Source: Calamus simplicifolius
Taxonomy: Eukaryota > Streptophyta > Magnoliopsida > Arecales > Arecaceae
Reading direction: 5' to 3'
Assembly (NCBI GenBank): GCA_900491605.1
Contig: UESW01004421.1
Coordinates: 709,373-773,372, forward strand
DNA length: 64,000 bases
Shown here: positions 46,698-58,600 of the stretch, one piece after another
Position numbering within the stretch: position 1 is the first letter of the stretch
Layout of the letters: each line of letters starts with the position of its first letter
Position numbers and translations under genes: made by a program
Notes under the pieces: model-generated
Database searches by the model: none
The model's input: the letters and a program-made list of their open reading frames with translations, nothing else
What the model was told of the DNA's origin: nothing

Positions 46698-49600
46698 TCA
46701 AATATCAGCATGGCGGATCAGACCAGCAGCTTCTCCTTCATTGTCCAATGGCATGTATTGAGCCATGATGGCACGGATCTCGGAATCCATGTAACTCTGA
46801 ATTTAGAAATCAAACACAGAGCAGAGACACAAAGATGAATCAGATATTTACCCATCATATGGAAATCAATCAATCAATCATTGTACAAGCATGCATGCAC
46901 GCTAAGCACAGTTATACTGTGTAACATTGCAAAGAAAACCCCCCACAAGAACTTGAATGCATCGCATACATAAATGAATTTGACAACCTAGAAAACCATT
47001 CAAATTATAACCCTTCTGAAGCTTAAATTTGTCAAAAAGAAAAATTCTGAGAGTACAAGGAAAATGGCTTACCCGTATTCTGTATTTGTACACCACATAG
47101 CCTCCAAGACCAGCCACAGTCAAAGCAAGGAAAATAAACCACAAGAAGCCCCAGCTGACATTTGAAGTTGGCTTCTTACCTGCACAGAATTTCCAGGGGC
47201 AGCATTAGCTGCTACACCAAACAATCAAAGTAGATATAAAGTTTCACAAAATTCATCTTTGGTTATTCCAGCAAGGCCAGTAAGATATCCAATATGTAGT
47301 TTTGATACATACAAACATACATACATGCAAGGCAGTATAAGATTTCCATTAATTGAGAAAAAAAAGTTGACGTAGAATTAATTGAGATTATAAGGGCAAA
47401 TGGAACGAAGATACAAGAGGGTGACAACTCAGTGAGGTTGCTCTACCAATGAGTCTGGAAAGCTGAAAGTGTAAGCTACCACAGAGTTTGTAAGAAGGAA
47501 TTATAAAGAAGGTGGCAGTACAATAGTTATGCTTGATAGCAAGAAACCGAAACATATAGGGATCTGGGAATCGGTGTTGGAACAGTGATGAGCCCATGCC
47601 CAACAATTCAAGAACAGGAGCATGCTGCTTCATGCAATACCCAAAACCCTCTTTCAGCTTTTCAACACATTGATTAGATATAATAAATAAGAAAACAATA
47701 CCTTTCTTCTAAACCATGTCATTCGGGCATTTTCAGACTAAAGAAATATCTGTACTCATGTTTGTTTGCCCCAGTTACAGTAGTTGTATAAGGCTTGTAT
47801 CATACCAAAAAAAATATAAAACCACAGAACAATAGGACAAAAGTGAAGTGAGGTACTCACTAATACAAGTGTCATGCTCTTTCATGTATAACAGATCACC
47901 GCCACAGCTGCACTCATAACTGCCCCATGTATTCTTGCATTTGCACCCTGAGCATTGGCAGGCAAGCTTTTCTTTGCACTCATCAACATCTAAAATGACT
48001 TACTGTTAGGAACATACAGTAGAGAAGCCACTGAACATATGAGTGAATTTGCCATCAGAACTCCCGTTATCTACATCTCTATGCCCTTAAAATTAGGTCT
48101 CTTACCAGTATAGCCCTTCTGGATTCTGAAGATTGTTTTAAGCAATGCATGTTGAACCAGAAAGCAACTGGTTGAGTATCAAATTTCCAAGGAATATAAC
48201 AGTCTTATTTCTTTCAGTAAGATGAAGAGAAACTTCATATGCATCCAAACCTTAGAAGTCCATTACCCAGAACACATCATCCAGAGTAGCAGGACAACAT
48301 AAACATCAGCTATCATGAACCAAAATTTATGCCTTTCATTGTCAAAGAAACTTGGGCATGAGTAAAAACGCACCTTCACATGAGTTGATCCCGTCACCTT
48401 GAAGGCCTGATGGGCATTTGCATCTATTGGGTTCTCCATCCTGCATGATCCATGTAAATTTATACTAGAACCATTAACTTGCCTGTGATGTAAAGAACAT
48501 TGACAGTAATTTCACTTACTAAACAGGCTGAGTATGTCCTGCCATTTCTGATTGACTTCCAGCACCCACCATTGTTAATTTCACATCTAAAAGATCCAGA
48601 AGCTGCAGCAGAAAAAGTTGTCATACCACCACTGTTATCTCACTAGTGTTAACGCTCGGCCGTTTGAAAAACCAAACGCCGACGTTATAAAAATAAAAAT
48701 AAAAACACCGCCCGTTTTCCACCGTTTCAAACGCTCGGCCGTTTAAAAAAATAAAACGGCCGAACGTTTGGCTAATTTAATTGAAATAAATAAATTGCCT
48801 AAAATTTAAAAAAAAAAACGTTTTGACCGTTAAAAAAAAAATCTATAAATAAGGTTTAAGAGGTTGAAAATGGAAAAAATGTAAGGAAGAACTACAACAA
48901 GTTTTTTTTGTTTCTACATTTCAGTTTTTTGTTTCTTCGAATTGTGTTGAAGATAGCTGATTGACGTTCGTTGAGATCGTGCCGCCGGCGAACGTAGGAG
49001 TTCAGGCTCTTGGGTTGTACCTTGGAGGAGGGTTGAAGTCCAAAGTTCTTCGCACGAGAAGCGGGCCGGTTCTCTTTTAGGGCTGTGGTTGAAACCGCCT
49101 CCCAGGCCTGACTTCTAACTCATTCTTATTTTGAGTTTTCATTTTTTACTGAATATAATTAGCTACTCACGAGAAGCGATATAATCAGCCACTCATACAC
49201 TACTGATTTTTTTTCCTATAAATATGCATTGATATTGCAAGGATGAAGAATTAAATTTATTTTTACCTTTATAATATTTTATATTTATTTTCAGTAGTTA
49301 ACAATCTAAAGGAGAACAGTGAGCTAATATTCTGGGCCTCTGGCCACTCATCTCACTTTGCACTTCCCCATCCAGCAGTGAATTGGAGAAACTCTCTGTG
49401 TGTGTGTGTTGTGCATGTGCGCACGATTTCCCATCCTATTCATCTTCTTGCAGTGAGAGTAAAGAGGGGCAATGGGCCAAATAGGGTTGATATCTGATTG
49501 GTTCCTAGCTGTAAGAAGTAGCTAAAATTGCAAAACAATTCCTATTTGATATTCAGAATTTTTTAGAAACCTAAATCATGGAAAAAGCTTGTGTTAGAAT

Positions 49601-52600
49601 ATGTGGTGCTCTCTTACAACTACTATTCAAGGATGGAAGGGGAAAATGTTATTTGTTAAATACTAGATAATATGTTTGCCTTAATATTCTAATAAAATAA
49701 TATTTTGATCAAGGTTTGCAAAACTACTGTACTGATATATGGTATAGGTGGCACAGTATGGTACGCACTGTATACCATGGGTGCTCCTTTTTTTTCTTTC
49801 ACCTGTAACTATAATATTGCTTGGTACCAAGCGATTCAGCTCGGTTTGAGTCAGGTTGGTTATAATAAATTGAAACTTGGTACCATATTGTGATCTTATT
49901 GGTATGGTCGGCATGGCAGACTTTAAATTTGTTAATCTTATATCTTTTGATTGACATAATTTCATGAAAATGGGAGATGGTTGGTATGCATGTGATCAAG
50001 ACTAAAAATCTGGATCTACTGGATTTTTTTGGAATCTAGACGTAGACCCTATTCTCAAACTCAAGTCTGATATGTGAAAATAATAATAGGGAACAACACA
50101 GCCGCCAGGGTCGAAGGACAAGGTCGAGTGAACCTGAAAAGGTCATCGGGAAAAGTTCTCACCTTGACGGATGTGCTTTATGTTCCTGATCTTAGGAAGA
50201 ACCTTGTCAGTGGATCTCAGCTAGTTCAGAGAGGATACAAAATTGTGCTTATTAGTTCTGGCTTACCTGAGAACTTGTGGGGGGAAGCTCTTTTGACTTC
50301 TTGTTTCATCCTAAATAGAATACCTACTAAGGATATTGGTAAGACTCCCTATGAACATTGGAAAGCCCTAGAAAGAATCTTTAGATATCTTAAAGGAACC
50401 ATAAATTATTCTCTAGTGTATTCTGGTTATCCTGAAGTAATTGAGGGATATAGTGGTGCTAATTGAGTAACAGATAAATTCGATGTTAAGTCCACCACTG
50501 GGTATCTCTTCCTTTTAGGAGGAGCTGCAGTATCTTGGGGCTCATGTAAACAAACTATAATCACTAGAAGTACTCTAGAGTCTGAGCTAACAGCTCTTGA
50601 CACTACTTGCACTGAAGCACAATGGCTGAAAGACTTAATAAATGATATAGATATTCTTTCACCAAATATTTCTCGAATTTGTTTAAATTGTGATTGTAGA
50701 GCTCTGATTGATCTGTTAAATCAACAGACATCCAATAAAAAGATGAATAATCATATCCTGATCAGGTATAAATCTATAAGAAATAAAATGAAAGAATCAA
50801 TATCACTGCAGTTTGTAAGATCTAAACATAATTTGGCAGATCTTTTAACCAAAGGCCTTTCGAAGGCTGCGGTGTTTGAGACATCGAGGGGGATGGGGCT
50901 TAAGCCCATATATTAGTCACCAGAGTGGACCCCTACCGTCATGGCAACCCCATGGTTAAGGTTCAAAGGGAAACGATCTCTGAGGTGATATCTGGAAGCA
51001 CCGCTTTAGGAATCTGTCTCCATCCCATCCCTATGGTGTGGTGCTTTATTGTGACGGTTAGGTTGAGCATAGCTCTTAATAGATCCAAGGCTGTAAATTC
51101 AGCAAGGTATGATTCCGTTGCACATACCCTTGGAGGATTTACCTTAGTGAGAGTAGTCGTGAGGCCGCGACTATGGGACCGGGGCGAATCCCTAGTAACT
51201 CTCATGAAAATCAAGGCAAGCGCATGGCCTAGATAGCGCTAACCCGCATTATGATCAGCTCATCTTCATACTATGTGTATTTTATACTAAATGCAAGTTC
51301 AAACCTAGAAGGTACTTGCACTAAGCACAGTAAATTTTAAAGTTTTGAAATTGCTTATTGAATTTAATTTATTTGGTTATTATTCCTTTGTTTTTATTTT
51401 TTTTTGTGGGGGATTGTTAACGCTCGGCCGTTTGGAAAACCAAACGCCGACGTTATAAAAATAAAAAAAAAACATCGCCCGTTTTTCACCGTTTCAAACG
51501 CTCGGCCGTTTAAAAAAATAAAACGGCCGAACGTTTGGCTAATTTAATTGAAATAAATAAATTGCCTAAAATTAAAAAAAAAAACATTTTGACCGTTAAA
51601 AAAAAAATCTATAAATAAGGTTTAAGAGGTTGAAAATGGAAAAAATGTAAGGAAGAACTACAACAAGTTTTTTTTGTTTCTACATTTCAGTTTTTTGTTT
51701 CTTCGAATTGTGTTAAAGATAGCTGATTGACGTTCGTTGAGATCGTGCCGCCGGCGAACGTAGGAGTTCAGGCTCTTGGGTTGTACCTTGGAGGAGGGTT
51801 GAGGTCCAAAGTTCTTTGCACGAGAAGCGGGCCGGTTCTCTTTTAGGGCTGTGGTTGAAACCGCCTCCCAGGCCTGACTTCTAACTCATTCTTATTTTGA
51901 GTTTTCATTTTTTACTGAATATAATTAGCTACTCACGAGAAGCGATATAATCAGCCACTCATACACTACTGATTTTTTTCCTATATAAATATGCATTGAT
52001 ATATTGCAAGGATGAAGAATTAAATTTATTTTTACCTTTATAATATTTTATATTATTTTTAAGATTTAACAATAGATTTAACAACTAGGTGGTATGTTGT
52101 ATTAACTTTGCAGTTAATAATGAAAATATATATTTTTTAAAAATCTGCTAAATTTGGAAGGGAAACAATATTAAAGATCCTTTAAATAGGAGGAGCAACG
52201 ATACATCAAACAACTTGTTCATCAAAGTATTAAATAATGCATTTAACAGACTATCGGCATCTTCAGTTACGATGAATAACGATTTTATGTATGCTAAATC
52301 CAGCCAAAGCATGGGAGTTGTGATCAAAGAAGAACATCGGCCCCATTAAAAGTACTACTAAGAGAATGACCTATATATGCCTCTGGCTTATAATAGACAA
52401 AATCTGGCAAGAATCAACTGAAAGGAAAACTATCAATTGGGCTTTCCATCCAATTGGGTGGCATGCATGTACTCCCAGAGCACTCTCCAGTACAATTACT
52501 TTATGTCACCGGAATCATGAACTAGGGTGCCAAGTATTTCAAAAAGACGCCATTGAAGCTCTTGCATTCATTTTAGCATGGAAAATTCTGGTTTTTGCTT

Positions 52601-55600
52601 ATGTAATGAGCAAGTCATTTACAAGAAGAAAATTTTTAAGAAATCAAATATTTATTGTTATAAGACTTAGAATGTGTACAAATGATGGCTAACATTCCTA
52701 AAATTAGACCACATAATGCACTCCACAAGTTTCTAATCCTTTACGTGAGCCAGAAAGTCTCTGAAACATCAAAAATAGAGCTTCACTGCAGACTAAGCTG
52801 CAACCAGTTAGACTGAAGGGGATAAAGAAGTTTATCTACAAGGAATCAGTTGATCATGGCAGTGGATTCCCTTGCAGAAACCTTGGAGTGCGTTTGGTTT
52901 TTGAAAACAATCCTATTTTTCATTTTTATTTTCATAAAAATAAAAAATACTTGTGAAAACGCTTTTGCTATTTGAAAAAAGAAAACAGTTTCTAGAAAAT
53001 ACAGCTTCAAAATATTAAAAAACTGAGAACAGTTTAAACATATTTTTATTGATTTTCATCAAAAAAAAGAAGAAAATATAAAACAAAGGCTAAAGAACTT
53101 GAAAACATAGGAAAGAATGGTATTCCTTAAAACTTTGCTTTGCCTATCCTTTTAAAAGATGCCAGTTATAATGAAAATAAAAAATTTTGTTTTCACTGAC
53201 CAAATGCATTTTCTATAGATTAGAAAGCAGAAAATAAAAATTGTTTTTAAAAAAGGAAACAGAAAATAAAACAAAAAACATTCTCAAAATCAACTGCAGT
53301 TTTATCTTTCCATTATAGTAAAAGTATCTAGCGTGAAGCAACATGGTTCACAGATGAAGAAAGCTACATGATGACAATCAAGAAAAAGCATTCGTTCTAC
53401 TCTATTTTTGCTTGACCATAAACCTTGATCCTCTAAGGCTTTTGCCATAATGCCAATTCTGTTGGTTTTTTCTCTTTTAAGCGTATCGGTTAGATACGAT
53501 TAAGGTGGTCCTATATTCTGATTTTGAGGGATTGCGTGAATTCAAATTTTGAATTCACGATTGAGATAAGAATCCCTCAACCATATCCGTTTAAAGCGGC
53601 GCCCTTTGTGATGGACAGGATAAGGCATACAGGTTTATAAAACGGGTAGGTCCCTGCGCCTGGTTTCATCGAGAGAAAATTTACACCATCGCTGAGAGAG
53701 ACCGCAACGCATGGAAGATCCTTACCCTCATCTAGAAGAAAATCAACAGCAATGGCTGGAGGTATTTATCGATCTTTCCTTAATTAATTAGGATAAATAT
53801 ATTGGTCCCATATTTATCCGCATATATGATAGGGATCAATATATTTAATTTCAGTCTATCAAATTCAGCATTGTATGATCAAGGTCACCAACAAACAATG
53901 ATATTCTCTGCAAAAGGGTTCATCATTCAACGCATGCTTAAACCACACACACACACACACAGTAATTTTCTTCTGAAGGTATAGAAGATCTTCTTTACCT
54001 ACTCATCTAAGGGGTGGACATGTCCTTTCACTTGCACAAGGAGCTTTACAATGGTCCACTGATGCCAAATGAAAATTTTTAATGAAAAGAAAGTATGAAA
54101 TTTAGGAAAAAGTTGTAGTATTGTTTGAAAGCAAGGTACCCAGAAAGCCTACTACTAACTTGATTAATTCTTGAACAATTGCAGGAATATCATAGGTTTG
54201 GCTCCAAATTTTGGGATGAATTAACTTTTGTAAGTAAACCTTATTAAACGAGGAAATTCATTCTCTCCGACCGTACTAGAGAAGAGAATATCTACATAGT
54301 ATCTGGATATTAAATATCACTTCAGATGACCTACCAAGAGAAGAGCATGACAACGTATAAAATCGACTTTAAAATCAAAGCCTTAAAATCCACAGTTGAT
54401 ATGAAATAGGTGACAGATGTAAGACTTATTCAATTGGATTTATAGACAATTTGTTCTATTGCAGTCATTGGTCTGTTAAACATATAATATACACCCTTGC
54501 TCAAAAAGACCATGGTGAAACACTAGAAAGGCTAGTACAGTACAAGTTATGGATACTTCCTGTCCCTTTCTTATGCTAACAATAGCAATGTCAATGTCAA
54601 AGCAAACCCTAAAAATCTAGAATTAAGAGGTAAAGTATGTACCTTCACAATGTGTATACCCATCACCCACGAATGTTACACCCCGCACAAATGGGCACTC
54701 ACATACTCTTCCACGGAAAGTGTCCTGCACAATTATGTAAATTTGAAAAATATAAAAAATAAGGAAGACATATTAAAGACAGTGCTAAGTAGACAATAAA
54801 AATGACAAAAGTAAAAAATTACCTTGCACGCAGTAATGTTACCAGCCTCATCTTGCCAGCATCCACCATTGTTTTCTAAACATTCATTTGTTTCCTGTCT
54901 AAATGAGCCAAGAGCAAAATGAAAGAGATTTAGAACAACTGTTCTTGAAAGAAATTTTCGTAAGTAAATAGTGTGTAGTTAAGACAAGCCACCAACAGCA
55001 GAAATCCAACAATCAATCACACCAACCTTCAGTCAAACAAACATGTGGTTCAGTGGTCTCCTGAAGCCTGAACAAATTGCCTTGAGCACTGCATTTTTAT
55101 CTAGCTTACCTAGAAGAGATGCAACTAGAAAAATGAACAATGAAATCTTATCAAATCAGTTTGTGTTCATGATAACCAAACCAGGAAACATACCCCTGTA
55201 TTGCCGGTTATTAATGACAAGTGTCGGCAAAATGGTAACATCCCCTTGAGAACCTCTACCAACCTAAGAATAAGAATTGTAATAATTAGCAGAAACAGAA
55301 CAAGTGGAGAACATGATTATTGAATACCAAAGACCACATAAGAAATCAAGTTGTGTAGTACATGTTTCAGTACCCATACCGGTAACACGCTAGTATAGTA
55401 TCGGTAATGCCCAGTATGCTGATTGATTCAGCATACCAAGGGCATGGTATTCGCCGATACAACATACCATGCTCGTACCAGTACTCAATGTTGGGTAATG
55501 GGCCAAAATGGACCCTAAATACCCTAATGGGCCTTGAAAGCCCATTACCGCCTTATGTGTGTGAATGAGAAATTGCGGGGACATTTAGTCCCATATCGGA

Positions 55601-58600
55601 AAAATCAAGAAAGGAAGGTTCACTTATATGGAAACCACTTCCTTGAAGCTTAAGTTCCTTAGGCTCACCATAAGTGGAGAGCTTGAGGGTGATGCGCACG
55701 CGCGTGTGCGAAGGGCGCAATGGCGCTTTGTAGGCACTTTGCACTTTGCACTTTGCACGTGCGCATCGTCGCGAGGAGCTTGAGGGGCTTTAAATTTTTT
55801 ATAGATCAAGATGATCCGACGGTGGAGACTGATCGGATCAAGATAAGGGGCTGAGATCAATTGATCGTTGATCGATCGGATGAAGGGTCGAGATGCGGTG
55901 ATCAAATCATAATCTTGATCACGATCCAATGGCTGACATCCGTTGGTTGACTAGTCAACATGACGGTTGGTTGATTAGTCAACAGACGGTTGGTTGACCA
56001 GTCAACATGACGGTTATGATAAGGTGTCCGTTCGATCGTACGATTGTGATAGGCATCCGCCTATCTGATAACGTGATCATCAGATCACGATGATGAAAAG
56101 GCTTATCAGGATAAGGATAGACTTATCTGATCGGCTGATCTTCAGATCACAGCCATGAAAAGGCTTATCCGATCGCCTGATCTGAAGATCACGATGTCTA
56201 AAGGGCATATCAAGGGTGATAAGCCCTTAACCCTCACATCCTTTGATAATAGAATTTAAATTTAATTAAATTCGTAGGGTTGCTTCCAAGGGGCACCTAA
56301 AAACATATAAATAGGACCCTAGACCCTCTCATTTCAATCATCCCAAGCCATTCCGAATTGAGTTCAATTTGAATCAATTCTAGTCTTCTTCTCTCTTAGG
56401 CATTTGCATACTTTCCTAAGGATAGTATAGCAATAGTGCATTGAAAAGAGAGTAGCATTCTTGGTTCGAAAGTTTTGTGAATTGTAGTGCTGCTTTCATC
56501 AAAAGGAGACTGTTGTATCCTGGGAGACAATCGTCATACTGACCGTAAGCACCATTGCGGGACGAAATTGTCTTAAGGACATAGAGTGAAACTCTAGCCT
56601 CAGTCTGATTCATTAGATAGCCACCATCTGCCAACATACCCACATAAAACTCAATTGGCACAATATCAGTATGGTTGAGTTCTTGGTACCAATATTAGTT
56701 ACAAGAGGCATATCAAGTATCAGTTTACTACAGTACAAGTCGATGACTTCGGTAAGAATGACATCTTACAGGACTACAAACCCTGTTAGAAATAATATCT
56801 TGAATAAAAGGTTGAATGCCCAGTATGCTGATTGATTCAGCATACCAAGGGCATGGTATTCGCCGATACAACATACCATGCTCGTACCAGTACTCAATTG
56901 GCACAATATCAGTATGGTTGAGTTCTTGGTACCAATATTAGTTACAAGAGGCATATCAAGTATCAGTTTACTACAGTACAAGTCGATGACTTCGGTAAGA
57001 ATGACATCTTACAGGACTACAAACCCTGTTAGAAATAATATCTTGAATAAAAGGTTGATGATCAAAACCTGTGCATGTTGTTCAGCTTTAAGCACCAGAT
57101 TCTCTCTATCTGCATCAGGATCTCCAACACATTCATCTATCTTTTCTGGATCCATGCCTGCAAACCACCGAGTGACATAATGAGCCCCTTGCTTCAGATA
57201 AAAGCACATCAATCCACCTCGAACACTAAAAGATCCTACCAAATACATGTATACCAGATGTAAGACACAAACGTACCCAGTGACCGGATCACTTGATTGG
57301 CACATTCCTTATTGTATTTTTCTTCCTTCATCGGGCATCTAATTGCAAAATCAGTCACATAATCCCACCATAGCCAGGGCCTCCGACTCTCATTAGCAAC
57401 CTTAAAAAAGCAGACCTGACGTAAGTTTTGGATTACAACATCTCTCCCATCATACCCTCTGCTGAAGTCCTGCTCTGGATCAGGGACGCAATACCTCCCA
57501 TTGTTGATGCACTGTGATTGGCACTGTTTGCTTTCGCTAAAAGCTTTAGGACAATACCAGGTAATATAATGTGGGGTGAACTGAGTATAACCCATTCGCT
57601 CAAGCATTTGTGCTGCTCCTTTAAAGTTCTTCACGAACTCCATTTGACCATCACATTTGGGACCACATTCATCATTGCTGTTTGTCCAGAATTCATACTC
57701 GACACGCTCATCAGGATGGGGTAGAGATTCCCTCCAATCCAAATAGACATAAACCATATGTCCATCCTCTTGGGCTCTCTTAAGGCTATCCGAAAAATTT
57801 TTGGTCACTAGCATCGAAGGAATGATAATTTCCTCTGTATAATTTGCACTGTCACTTCCTTCTTCAGGTGTATTCATTGTTATTAGAGGTTCTTCCTTGT
57901 CATCAGCAACAAGAATAGCAGCAGCTCCAGCATTCTGAGCATTCCATGCCTTTGCTGTGAAATAACAGTCTGCTCATTTTAAAAACAGATCTAATTAGAA
58001 ATCAACGGACATCCACGGGTTCATATTGTTGTACTGGCAAAATCTTAGTGTAAGTAATCTGGCATTATTAAATAAACTGTAGCAATCAGAAGAATGGGCT
58101 TTAAAGACCTAATAGAAAGGAAACTAATAACAATCAAATATCATTAAGGTAGTTAAAAATTATAGTGATGCATATCATCATAAGACTCTAAAGACACCAG
58201 AAGCCTTCCAAGAAATCATACAGCAGAAATCATAGAAAATTCAATTTCTGCTTGAAATAGTTCCAGATGCTTCAGGCTAAAACTATATTACAGAAACCAT
58301 CCTAATCAGGCATAAGATTTCATGACTATATTTCTTTAGAAATTATGAATACTAAATACATACCTAAAAACTGACATAGAGCTTTTTTTTTCCCTTTCTG
58401 TCTTGATTTTAAGTCTACAGAAGACTTGGAGGACTGCTTTCTGGTTGCATAAACATTAAACAAGCAATAACACAATGTGGTACCACAAATTTGCCACTCT
58501 AGATGGGTTATGCCTCAAGGGTGATACGTAATTTACAGGAGAGATGACTAATATGGTGAGCTGATCGCAGCTCATTCAGTGTACAGAAGATTTTATTACT

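Larger units (their letters stand above)
48647..52083 (+). mobile_element. young non-autonomous Ty1/copia element in VSR intron 7
   Basis: LTRs at 48647-49303 and 51415-52083 start TGTTAACG and end TTAACA. The element is flanked by the 5-base target duplication ACTAG at 48642-48646 and 52084-52088. The LTRs are nearly identical, differing at about a dozen sites or fewer over 650 bases. A polypurine tract (GTGGGGGAT) precedes the right LTR. The interior lacks gag and most of pol. It lies antisense to the receptor gene. Confidence 0.93.
55406..57057. repeat. 243-bp tandem duplication in VSR intron 3, first copy interrupted
   Basis: The uninterrupted copy is 56815-57057 (AATGCCCAGTATGCTG to AAGGTTGA). 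The first copy is split: its first 83 bases are 55406-55488 and the remainder 56649-56814, separated by the insert at 55489-56648. The two copies are nearly identical. The right boundary stops 12 bases short of exon 3, so no coding sequence is duplicated. Confidence 0.9.

Noticed and set aside
56416..56661. 81-codon minus-strand frame
   Set aside because: It lies within the solo-LTR-like insert and runs across its border into intron sequence; no motif.
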